From: Neodiprion pinetum
Taxonomy: Eukaryota > Arthropoda > Insecta > Hymenoptera > Diprionidae
Direction: 5' to 3'
Assembly (NCBI RefSeq): GCF_021155775.2
Contig: NC_060233.1
Location: 26,887,456 to 26,951,455 of the forward strand
DNA: 64,000 nucleotides
The notes under the pieces are model-generated. The model was not told the DNA's origin. It did no database searches and saw only the letters and a program-made list of their open reading frames with translations. Made by a program: the position numbers and the translations under genes. This document shows, one piece after another, positions 47,601 to 59,600 of the stretch (position 1 is its first letter; each line of letters opens with the position of its first letter).

Positions 47601-50600
47601 TATCATTTTGTAGATGTAAAGTCAACAGTTCTGATGTAGTTACGTCCGACCAAAGAATGATCAATCCCTGGTTGTTGAATTATTGCATAAATTATTTCAA
47701 AAATTCCTGGGTGATCGAAACGAGTGTCGAGTCGAGTCTTGTGGGAATGAATCGGTTCATCGCATCAATCAAATTCACATTATAAGTACTCACCCCAACG
47801 GAAAGTCCGTAGGGACTCGGAGCGCCTGGTTCGCCCTTATCACCCTTGGATCCCGTCCCACCTGGATTACCGGGAATTCCTGCTGGACCAGGCCGACCCT
47901 GTTGGATTCAAATAGCGAGGATGATAACTGATATTCTGTGATGGATAGAAGATGAGATTTTTTCCGTAAAAGTAAAGAAGACATTTTTTGTTCATCTTTG
48001 TTACATCTCCACGTAATTCATCATCAAAATGGACAGTTTAGTCGTCAAAGTCCATGATTATTTGACGAAATTGGAGACACAAGGGAACCGCATTTAAGGA
48101 AATTTCCATTGGCTTCAAACTAGTTTTATGTGTGTATACCATAAAGGCCAAGTACTGTTAGTGTAACGCAATAATAAGAACTTCAGGCGCAGAACGATAT
48201 AGTTCATTCCGTTATAACTCTCAACTGTATGAGATTAAAGATTTCTTACGATAACTGGTCGCAGCTAATCCCAGTAATCGAACATGAAATGGGACACAAT
48301 TGCGAAATTGAATAATGGTCGACAACTTGCCAACTGACAATTCGTTTGCAACACCTGAAAAGTCCATCACTGATACGTTGCTGTAAAATTGAATGTTGAC
48401 TTCACTTTCATCCAGTAGCCAGAGATTATTTTACTCTCCCACCAGCTAAAAAATATATCTTAGAATTTGGTATAAGAACTTTGTGCGCTCTGTGCGTATT
48501 GCTTGAAATGTTTCAAAATATAAACAAATGACAACAATACTGTATTACACCGTTAGTTGGAATACAGTTATTGCCCTTGCATGCAAGAAAGCAGAGAGAA
48601 AAGTACAACACCACCTCTTGTTGTGTGCCGGTGCATAATTATTTGTTTATTGATGTTATCCGATTTTTCATGGAATCTTACTGTAATGTCCTTTAGATAC
48701 TATTGGTGTATAACAGGAATTTTGTAGTCTTGGAAATGTTTGCCCAACGAGTATCTGCTGTCTAGATGTGACGCGGCTTTAATCAGTGCTTTCTGTAGTT
48801 GGTTAGAGGGTGTAGATGTGTTTTAAAAGCACTGCCCCAAGCCATGATGCCATATTGAATGACGGAGAGAACTAGAACATAGTATATCTGTCATCTAGTT
48901 TTAATCTGGTGATTGGATTACATAAATATATTGAATTGCCAAATTTTATCGAAAACTGAATGTTAATTCTCGCATGATTAGAACTCTCTTAGATCAATGT
49001 TGGCATCGTTCCATGTTTTAGTGAGGACGATGACGTCGAGGTCTAGAACAAGTTCCCTTAGAAGGACTGATAGTTCGTCGGCATGCTTATTTGAATTTCT
49101 GATATTGAGGTGTAGTATTTCGAAGTTATCGATTAATTTTACATTGTTTTATAGTTTTAGTATATCCTTGTGAACATACGTTTCCAATTGTATGCATAGA
49201 TTGATTTGTTGGTACGGGATTTCCATGGGCGTTGACTGAAGAATATCAAAACAGTTGCCCTTATGGGCTTTGGTGTGATAACCGAGAATCGTCGTGCGCT
49301 TGCGTCCCTTGAGATGTTCCAACGGTAGAGTTTAGAGTTTATTGCAGAACATCAGAGAGTTACCGATTTCGATATGATGCTGGCTGCATTCACCTTCCGA
49401 GTAACGCTGTCTTCGCAATGGTAAGTCCAATCCAATACTTAGCCTTTGTGTACTTAACGACTTGTCGGCGATACAAGGAATTATTAATGAGAATAAATTT
49501 CTTCCAAGATTCGGAGAAAAACAGTGATTTAATTAAAGTATAGGTACCCGAGAGAAGAATGTATACATTGTTCATGAATAATAATAGATCATGAATAATA
49601 ATAAATCAGATGTAATAATAATGCAGAGACCTAAAAGTATATATGTATACTACGATATTAAGATATATGATCCATTTACGATGAATACGTGATAATACAA
49701 ACTTCATCATTTTCTATTGGACAAACTAGATTACCTACAATAATACGTCTATAATATAAAAATAGAAGAATTATTCATTTCTAAACAGGGTTCTATTCGA
49801 CACGCGCTCGATGTATTCCATAACAATAATATTCACAATTGTTCCAACAACTTTTCATTTGCTCTCTCGATCTTGAATTTTCGTGGGCATAGAATCGAAA
49901 CGCTGTTTTAGCTATTCGCAAGTGAAGTATGTACGTTGGGTAGAGAAGCAGAATTGTTTTTCGAGAAGTGTTCGTATGGAAAAAAAATTCGGAGTAACTG
50001 TCATACATCACGAATGCGCTAATTTTTATCGCGATGAAATGGATACTCCGTAAATGAGACAATATTTCACGCAGTGTCCTGATTTAAAGACCTAAAAAGG
50101 CGATTGTCGGCGATTTTTTTTTTCTTGATAGTAAGAGATAGATCGAAGCTTCTTGAAACTTTATATGTATTTTAACACACATTTGAAAGGTACGAGCAAA
50201 AATTATTATCATCCAACTGTCGCAGAACGGCAGCGTTGTAAGCTGACCCGTTAACTGAAGAATATATTTTTGGTCAACGGCTGACCATCGAAGGGCCTAG
50301 CCACTTGAGTCTGGAATCGGCAAGAAAGATAAAGTGCGTATTTCTTGTCTATAATTTAAAAACTAAGAATATTATACATCATATCATATCATCATACATC
50401 ATACATCATACATCATATCATACGTAGTATTAAAGGTCGAAACCAAAGTTTGGATGTTCGGATGTTCAGAAAGTGACGTCACCCAAAATTTTTTCTCTTG
50501 ACGTCATCGGTCTATGTAGACGAAAATCAGCTAGCCGAATTCCTCAGTCTGGAAACAACCGCGCGGTAGAGAGGACGTACGAGAATCGCGCTCCGCAGAT

Positions 50601-53600
50601 TTCGAGTACCGGGTTCTCTACCTCCTGGATTCTGCGCTCCGGGTCCGTTTCGTGGTGCAACTCGAGTTTCAGGAGTAGCGCTCGGTAGTTTCTGTGCTCC
50701 AGGTCCGCTACCTGTTGAAATTCGACTTTCAGGACAAGCGCTCCGTAGTTTCTGCACTCAAGGTCCACTACCTGGTGGATCTTGACATCCAGGCAAAGTG
50801 CTCTATAGTTCTGGCTGTCCAGATCCCGACCTGGTGACTTTGACCAAGAGCTCCGTAGTTTCTACGCTCCAGGTCCACTACCTGGTGATACTCGACTTTC
50901 AGTACAAGCGCTGCGTAGTTTCTGCGCTTAAGGTCCACTACCTGGTGCAACTCGACTTCCAGGACAAGCGCTCCGTAGTTCTGGCTATCCACGTCCTTGA
51001 CCTGATGACTTTTGACCTTCCCGACTAATTTTCAAGTTTACAAGTTTGATTATTGAAAACGTCATGTTTTGTACTATCAAACCAATATGCGTGCTTCAGA
51101 TAACATTTTGAATCCAAAAAAAAACCGAACCATCAGGATGAACAAACTGCAATTGGTGAGTGGTTGGCATAGTATAAATAGGAATACATGACAATAACGT
51201 CGTTCGATTAGAGCTAAGATTGCTGTACGTAGTGTTTCAAATTTGTCAGCACTTAGCTAATTGTTCTGTGGTATTATTTAACGAAATTTCTTGTCATAAA
51301 ATCACAATACGTTATACTTACATGCATGTGTAAGCGTGATTTGTAACATGATATGGAGGCGATCTTACGGGCAGATTCGCTTGCGTCACATGCACAAAGA
51401 CAGTGTTCATTCTGCATACTGTGAAGCAAATACCAAAAAATAGACGAGGAGAAAGACCAGGAGTGGGAGGAGGAGGATTTCTGCACGGTGAGCTTAACAC
51501 TTTTATGATATTTAATGGCAATTGTAATTATATTGAATTTAAAATTTTTCAAACTTGTCATGCTTACAATGAGTTATTTCAATTTATTTTTTGCGCAAGC
51601 ACGCATACAGTAGCTATAAATGCGCTAATAAAATTTATTACATTATCAATTTATTAATTAATTATATTAAGCCTGCCGCAATATTTTTGATGTGTTCTCA
51701 TGCTTGGAATATTTATTACTATTCAAGGTGTAACCTGAGGTGGTTATCGGTGGTTGTTGGAGGTGGTTGGCGGCGGTTGGAGATGGTTGGAGGTGGACGA
51801 GGAGAACAAGGTGGACGAATTTGGGCTCGGTGAGTTTAACACTTTTATAATATTTAATGGCAATTGTAATGATATTGTATTTAAAATTTTTCGAACTTGT
51901 CATGTTTACAATGAATTATTTCAATTCATTTTTCGCGCAAGCAGGAATTCAGTAGCTATGAATGCGCTAATAAAATTTATTACATTATCAATCAATTAAT
52001 TACTTATATTGATCCTGACGCAATATTTTTGATGTGTTCTTATGCTTGGAATATTTATTAGTGTTCGAGGTATAACCCGAGGTGGTCAGCAGTGGTCGTT
52101 GGAGGTGGTTGGCGGTGATGGCGGTGGACGAGCAGGAGGAAATGGGAGACGTGGAGAACACGGTGGTCGAGATGGTCGAGGGTGACGAGGATTTGTGCAC
52201 CTAGAGTATAACATATTTTTAATATTTAATAGCGTAGAAGTAGGAGTAGGAGTAGAAGTAGAAGTAGGAATAGGAGTAGGAGTAGAAGTGAAAGTAGAAG
52301 TAGAAGCAGGAGTAGGAGGAGAACTACGATTAGTAGGGGTAGTAGTTGGAGTGAGACTTCTCTCAATTTTTTTTTTTACCCTACACTACCCTAGCCTTCC
52401 CGCCCCTACTCTCCTCATATACTCCGACTTCTACTCCAACTCCTACTCCTACTTCTACTTCAATATCACTCCTACTCCTGATCCTACTCCTACTCTTACT
52501 CCTATTTCTGATCCTATTCCTACTCTTACTCCTGATCCCACTCCGATTTCTACTCCTAATTCTGAATATTAACGTTATGGAATATATAGACTGCGTGACG
52601 AATTGAATCCCATATCGAAACGAACAATTCTTTGATTGTCATATTATAGCCGATTATTGCAGATAATCTAGTATGTTTCCTAGAAAGTTGTAAAATTTAC
52701 AGTATGCATCACGTATTAATCATGAATGAATCATACACATCAATGTTGTACATGGACCCCATATACATTTATACTTTTTAGTCTCTGCATCAGTATTACA
52801 TCTGATCTATTTTTATTCCCGATCTATCTATACATTCTTCTCTCGTGTACCTATACTTTATTTGAATCACTGTTCTGCTACGACTTTTGAAAGAAAATTA
52901 TTCTCGTTATTGATTTCTTCTATCGCCGACAAGTCGGTGAGTAAACACAGGCCAAGTAAAGGCTTGGGCTTACCATTGCAAAGACTGTGTTACTCAGACG
53001 GTGAATGCAGCCAGCATCATGTCGGGATCGGAAACTTTCTGACGTTCTGCAATAAGTTTAAACTCTACCGTTGAAACATCTCACGAAGCAATTTTCGGTT
53101 GTCTAATCAAAGCCCATTAGGGCAACTGTCTTTATATTCTCCACCCAATGGTAGGGCTGACCCCTTTGCATTTTTGACAAAAATTTTCGCCACTTTAAAA
53201 AGTGCTGGAATGAATTCTTTCATCCACTATTCCGACGAAATTTTACGACACAAGTCGACTGGGCGCAATTCCAATACGCTGCGATCAACGCATCAAGAGT
53301 GACAGCCAAAAAATGAGCTCCTGTGTTTTCGACATTTTTCGGCAGGTACATTTTTCTTCGCAGTTTCGCTCCTGTTGATCCCACGCTCCTCTTGCTGCGT
53401 TTTCTAAGTTCCTTGGGGTCCAATTGGTCGGACAAGAGTCATACGAATCAATTCTGAGACGAAAAGTTTTTTGGTCAAAAAAAAAGGAAGGTTAACCCCT
53501 TTGTATTTTTGGCGAAAATTTTCGCGATTTTGAAAAGTGCTGGAATAAATCAATTGTGGCACTATTCCGACGTAATTTTGCAAGAGGAATCGATTGGGAT

Positions 53601-56600
53601 CGATTTGGAATAGCCGGAATAGCCGACCCGTTCACTGAAGAATATATCTGCAGTCAACGGCTGACCATCGAAGGGACTGGTCGCTTGAGTCTGGAATCGG
53701 CAGGAGAGATAGAGTGTGTATTTCTTGTATGAAACGTGAAGACTAAAATCATTATACATCATATCATATCATCATACATCATACATCATACATCATACAT
53801 CGTACATCGTACATCGTACATCATACATCATACATCATCATACGTAGTATTACAGTTCGAAACCAAAGTTTGAATTTTCGGATGTTCGGAAAGTGACGTC
53901 ACCAATCTAAAATCGGCTAGCCGAGTTCCTCAGTCGGGTAACAACCGCGCAGTAGAGCGGACGGATGAGAGTCGCGCTCCGCAAATTTCGAGTACCGGGT
54001 TCTCAACCTCACGGATCCCGCGCTTCGGGCCGCTACGTATTTCGAGTACCGGGTTCTCAACCTCCCGGATCCCGCGCTTCGGGTCCGCTACGCGGTGAAG
54101 CTCGACTTCCAGGATAAGCGCTCCGTGGTTCCTGGTTCATGTTTACAATAAATTATTTCAATTCGTTTTTCGCGCAAGCCGAAATTCAGTAGCTGTCAGT
54201 CCGCTGATAAAATTTCTCGACTTCCAGGATAAGCGCTCCGTGGTTCCTGGTTCATGTTTACAATAAATTATTTCAATTCGTTTTTCGCGCAAGCCGAAAT
54301 TCAGTAGCTGTCAGTCCGCTGATAAAATTTCTCGACTTCCAGGATAAGCGCTCCGTGGTTCCTGGTTCATGTTTACAATAAATTATTTCAATTCGTTTTT
54401 CGCGCAAGCCGAAATTCAGTAGCTGTCAGTCCGCTGATAAAATTTCTCGACTTCCAGGATAAGCGCTCCGTGGTTCCTGGTTCATGTTCACAATAAATTA
54501 TTTCAATTCGTTTTTCGCGCAAGCCGAAATTCAGTAGCTGTCAGTCCGCTGATAAAATTTCTCGACTTCCAGGATAAGCGCTCCGTGGTTCCTGGTTCAT
54601 GTTCACAATAAATTATTTCAATTCGTTTTTCGCGCAAGCCGAAATTCAGTGGCTGTCAGTCCACTAATAAAATTTCTCGACTTCCAGGATAAGCGCTCCG
54701 TGGTTCCTGGTTCATGTTCACAATAAATTATTTCAATTCGTTTTTCGCGCAAGCCGAAATTCAGTGGCTGTCAGTCCGCTGATAAAATTTCTCGACTTCC
54801 AGGATAAGCGCTCCGTGGTTCCTGGTTCATGTTCACAATAAATTATTTCAATTCGTTTTTCGCGCAAGCCGAAATTCAGTGGCTGTCAGTCCGCTAATAA
54901 AATTTCTCGACTTCCAGGGTAAGCGCTCCGTGGTTCCTGGTTCATGTTCACAATAAATTATTTTAATTCGTTTTTCGCGCAAGCCGAAATTCAGTAGCTG
55001 TCAGTCCGCTAATAAAATTTCTCGACTTCCAGGATAAGCGCTCCGTGGTTCCTGGTTCATGTTTACAATAAATTATTTCAATTCGTTTTTCGCGCAAGCC
55101 GAAATTCAGTGGCTGTCAGTCCGCTAATAAAATTTCTCGACTTCCAGGATAAGCTCTCCGTGGTTCCTGGTTCATGTTCACAATAAATTATTTCAATTCG
55201 TTATTCGCGCAAGCCGAAATTCAGTAGCTGTCAGTCCGCTAATAAAATTTCTCGACTTCCAGGATAAGCGCTCCGTGGTTCCTGGTTCATGTTCACAATA
55301 AATTATTTCAATTCGTTTTTCGCGCAAGCCGAAATTCAGTAGCTGTCAGTCCGCTAATAAAATTTCTCGACTTTCAGGATAAGCGCTCCGTGGTTCCTGG
55401 TTCATGTTCACAATAAATTATTTCAATTCGTTTTTCGCGCAAGCCGAAATTCAGTAGCTGTCAGTCCGCTAATAAAATTTCTCGACTTCCAGGATAAGCG
55501 CTCCGTGGTTCCTGGTTCATGTTCACAATAAATTATTTCAATTCGTTTTTCGCGCAAGCCGAAATTCAGTAGCTGTCAGTACGCACATAAAATTTCTATA
55601 ACTTTATAATTTTCTCATAATCTTTTTGGTAGAATAGGTCGATAAAAGAATTATATTAAACCTTACACATTATTTTTGATTTGTTCTCATGCTGAAAATA
55701 TTTATTAGTATTCGAGGTATAACTCGAGGTGGTTGGCGGTGGTCGTTGGAGGTGGTTGAGGGTGGTTGCGGGTAATCTCAGTGATTCAGGAGGAGGAGGA
55801 CGAGGATTTGTGCTGGGTGAGTAAAACACTTTTATAACATTTGATGGCAATTGTAATTATATTTCATCTGAAATATTACAAACTTGTCACGTTCACAATA
55901 AATTATTTCAATTCGTCTTTCGCGCAAGCACATATTCAGTAGCTATGAATAATCTTATACAATTTATTATATAATTAATTAATTGATTAATTACATTAAC
56001 CCTTACACAATATTTTTGATGTGTCCCTATACTAAGAATATTCATTACTATTCCAGGTATAACCCGAGGTGGTCGGAGGTGGACGAGGAGGAGGACCAGC
56101 TGGACGAGGAGGAGGACGAGGTGGACGAGGAGGAGGACGAGCTGGACCAGGAGGAGGCGGGGTGGGTCGTGGGAGCGGGGAGGAGTGGCAGGGAAGGGGG
56201 GGAGAGGTGGGTGGGGAAGGGGGAAGGGGGAAGGGGGGAGGGGAAGGGCGGGGGAGGGGAAGGGCGGGGGAGGGTAGGGTGGGCGGGAGGGAGAGAGGGA
56301 GGGCCGGGGGAAGGGCGCGGGAGGGGGGGGGGGGGGTGGGAGGGAGGAAGAGTAGAGTGTGGAGGACGGATGCCAGTTAGAGCCCATTAAAGTTAATGCA
56401 GAACACACCCCCCCCGGCCTCCCTCCGTCCCTCTCCCCCGCCCGCCCTCCCTCCCTCCCTCCCTCCCACCCTCCCTCCCGCCCACCCTACCCTCCCCCCG
56501 CCTTTCCCCTCCCTACCCCACCCCTTCCCTTCCCCCTTCCCCCTTCCCCACCCACCTCTCCCCCCCTTCCCTGCCACTCCTCCCCTCTCCCACGACCCAC

Positions 56601-59600
56601 CCCGCCTTCTCCTGGTCCAGCTCGTCCTCCTCCTCGTCCACCTCGTCCTCCTCCTCGTCCAGCTCGTCCTCCTCCTCGTCCACCTCCGACCACCTCGGGT
56701 TATACCTGGAATAGTAATGAATATTCTTAGTATAGGGACACATCAAAAATATTGTGTGAGGATTAATGTAATTAATCAATTAATTAATTATATAATAAAT
56801 TGTATAAGATTATTCATAGCTACTGAATATGTGCTTGCGCGAAAGACGAATTGAAATAATTTATTGTAAACGTGACAAGTTTGTAATATTTCAGATGAAA
56901 TATAATTACAATTGCCATCAAATGTTATAAAAGTGTTTTACTCACCCAGCACAAATCCTCGTCCTCCTCCTCCTGAATCACTGAGATTACCCGCAACCAC
57001 CCTCAACCACCTCCAACGACCACCGCCAACCACCTCGAGTTATACCTCGAATACTAATAAATATTTTCAGCATGAGAACAAATCAAAAATAATGTGTAAG
57101 GTTTAATATAATTCTTTTATCGACATATTCTACCAAAAAGATTATGAGAAAATTATAAAGTTATAGAAATTTTATTAGCGTACTGACAGCTACTGAATTT
57201 CGGCTTGCGCGAAAAACGAATTGAAATAATTTATTGTGAACATGAACCAGGAACCACGGAGCGCTTATCCTGGAAGTCGAGAAATTTTATTAGCGGACTG
57301 ACAGCTACTGAATTTCGGCTTGCGCGAAAAACGAATTGAAATAATTTATTGTGAACATGAACCAGGAACCACGGAGCGCTTATCCTGGAAGTCGAGAAAT
57401 TTTATTAGCGGACTGACAGCTACTGAATTTCGGCTTGCGCGAAAAACGAATTGAAATAATTTATTGTAAACATGAACCAGGAACCACGGAGCGCTTATCC
57501 TGGAAGTCGAGAAATTTTATTAGCGGACTGACAGCTACTGAATTTCGGCTTGCGCGAAAAACGAATTGAAATAATTTATTGTGAACATGAACCAGGAACC
57601 ACGGAGCGCTTATCCTGGAAGTCGAGAAATTTTATTAGCGGACTGACAGCTACTGAATTTCGGCTTGCGCGAAAAACGAATTGAAATAATTTATTGTGAA
57701 CATGAACCAGGAACCACGGAGCGCTTATCCTGGAAGTCGAGAAATTTTATTAGCGGACTGACAGCTACTGAATTTCGACTTGCGCGAAAAACGAATTGAA
57801 ATAATTTATTGTGAACATGAACCAGGAACCACGGAGCGCTTATCCTGGAAGTCGAGAAATTTTATTAGCGGACTGACAGCCACTGAATTTCGGCTTGCGC
57901 GAAAAACGAATTGAAATAATTTATTGTGAACATGAACCAGGAACCACGGAGCGCTTATCCTGGAAGTCGAGAAATTTTATTAGCGGACTGACAGCTACTG
58001 AATTTCGGCTTGCGCGAAAAACGAATTGAAATAATTTATTGTGAACATGAACCAGGAACCACGGAGCGCTTATCCTGGAAGTCGAGAAATTTTATTAGCG
58101 GACTGACAGCTACTGAATTTCGGCTTGCGCGAAAAACGAATTGAAATAATTTATTGTAAACATGAACCAGGAACTACGGAGCGCTTGTTCTGGAAGTCGA
58201 GCTTCACCGCGTAGCGGACCCGAAGCGCGGGATCCGTGAGGTTGAGAACCCGGTACTCGAAATTTGCGGAGCGCGACTCTCATCCGTCCGCTCTACTGCG
58301 CGGTTGTTACCCGACTGAGGAACTCGGCTAGCCGATTTTAGATTGGTGACGTCACTTTCCGAACATCCGAAAATTCAAACTTTGGTTTCGAACTGTAATA
58401 CTACGTATGAGGATGTATGATGTATGATGTACGATGTATGATGTATGATGTACGATGTACGATGTATGATGTATGATGTATGATGTATGATGATGTGATA
58501 TGATGTATAATGATTTTAGTTTTCACGTTTCATACAAGAAATACACACTTTATCTCTCCTGCCGATTCCAGACTCAAGCGACCAGTCCCTTCGATGGTCA
58601 GCCGTTGACTGCAGATATATTCTTCAGTGAACGGGTCGGCTAATAAAGCTGCCGTTCTGCGACAGTTGGATGATGAAAAATTTCGCTCGTATCTTTCAAA
58701 TGTGTGTTAAAATACACTCGAAGTGTTAAGAAGCGTCGTTCTTTCTCTCCCTATCACCTTTCTACGTCTTTAAATCACTACGCAGCGTTAAATACTGTCT
58801 CATATACGAAGCATTCATTTCATCTCGTTCAAAATTAGCGCATCCGTGATGTATTACAGTTACTCTGAATTTTTTTCCATCCGAATACTTTTCGAAAAAC
58901 AATTCTGCTCCTCCACCCAACGCAGATGCTTCACTTGCGACCAGCTAAAACAGCGTTTCGATTCTATGCCTATGAAAATTCGAGATCGAGAGAGCAAATG
59001 AAAGGTTGTTGGAATAATCATGAATATTAATGTTATGGAATACATCGAGCGCGTGTCGATAATTGCTTGTATCGCCGGCAAGTCGGTAAGTACACACAGG
59101 CTAATTGCTGGCTTGAGCTTACCATTGCGAAGACTGTGTAACTCGGAAGGTGAATGCAGCCAGCATCATGTCGAAATCGGCAACTCTCTGATGTTCTGCA
59201 ATAAGTTCTCCACTCTATTGTTGGATACATCCCAGGGAGCGCAAGCGCACGACGATTGTCACACCGAAGCTTATTAGGGGCAATTGTTTTTATATTCTTC
59301 AGTCCAATGTAGGAGGTGTTTGAAGGTGGTTGGCGGTGATTGGAGGAGGTCGAGGAGGATGAGGACGACAAGGATGACGAGGAGGTGGAGTGGGACGAGG
59401 TAGACGAGGAGGACGATGGTGTTTGGAGATGGTCGAAGGTGGTTGAGGGTGGTAGAAGGTGGTTGAGGGTGGTAGGAGGTGGACAGAGATGGTAGGAGGT
59501 GTTTGGAGGTAGTAGGAGGTCGTAGGAGGTGATCGGAGGTGGTAAAGGAGGACGAGGACGACGAGGACGTGAAGGAGGAGGAGGAGAAGGAGACGGAGGG

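Noticed and set aside
52195..52572. 125-codon frame with Val/Glu then Pro/Thr repeats
   Set aside because: It is produced by the hexanucleotide tract and its inverted partner.
55908..56854. Long open frames on both strands (up to 166 codons) rich in Pro, Gly, Arg or Leu
   Set aside because: They are translations of the G-rich and C-rich tracts at the palindrome axis; mirrored copies appear on the opposite strand.
50372..58512. CRISPR array
   Set aside because: The 115-bp units are head-to-tail satellite copies without unique spacers, and the host is a eukaryote.
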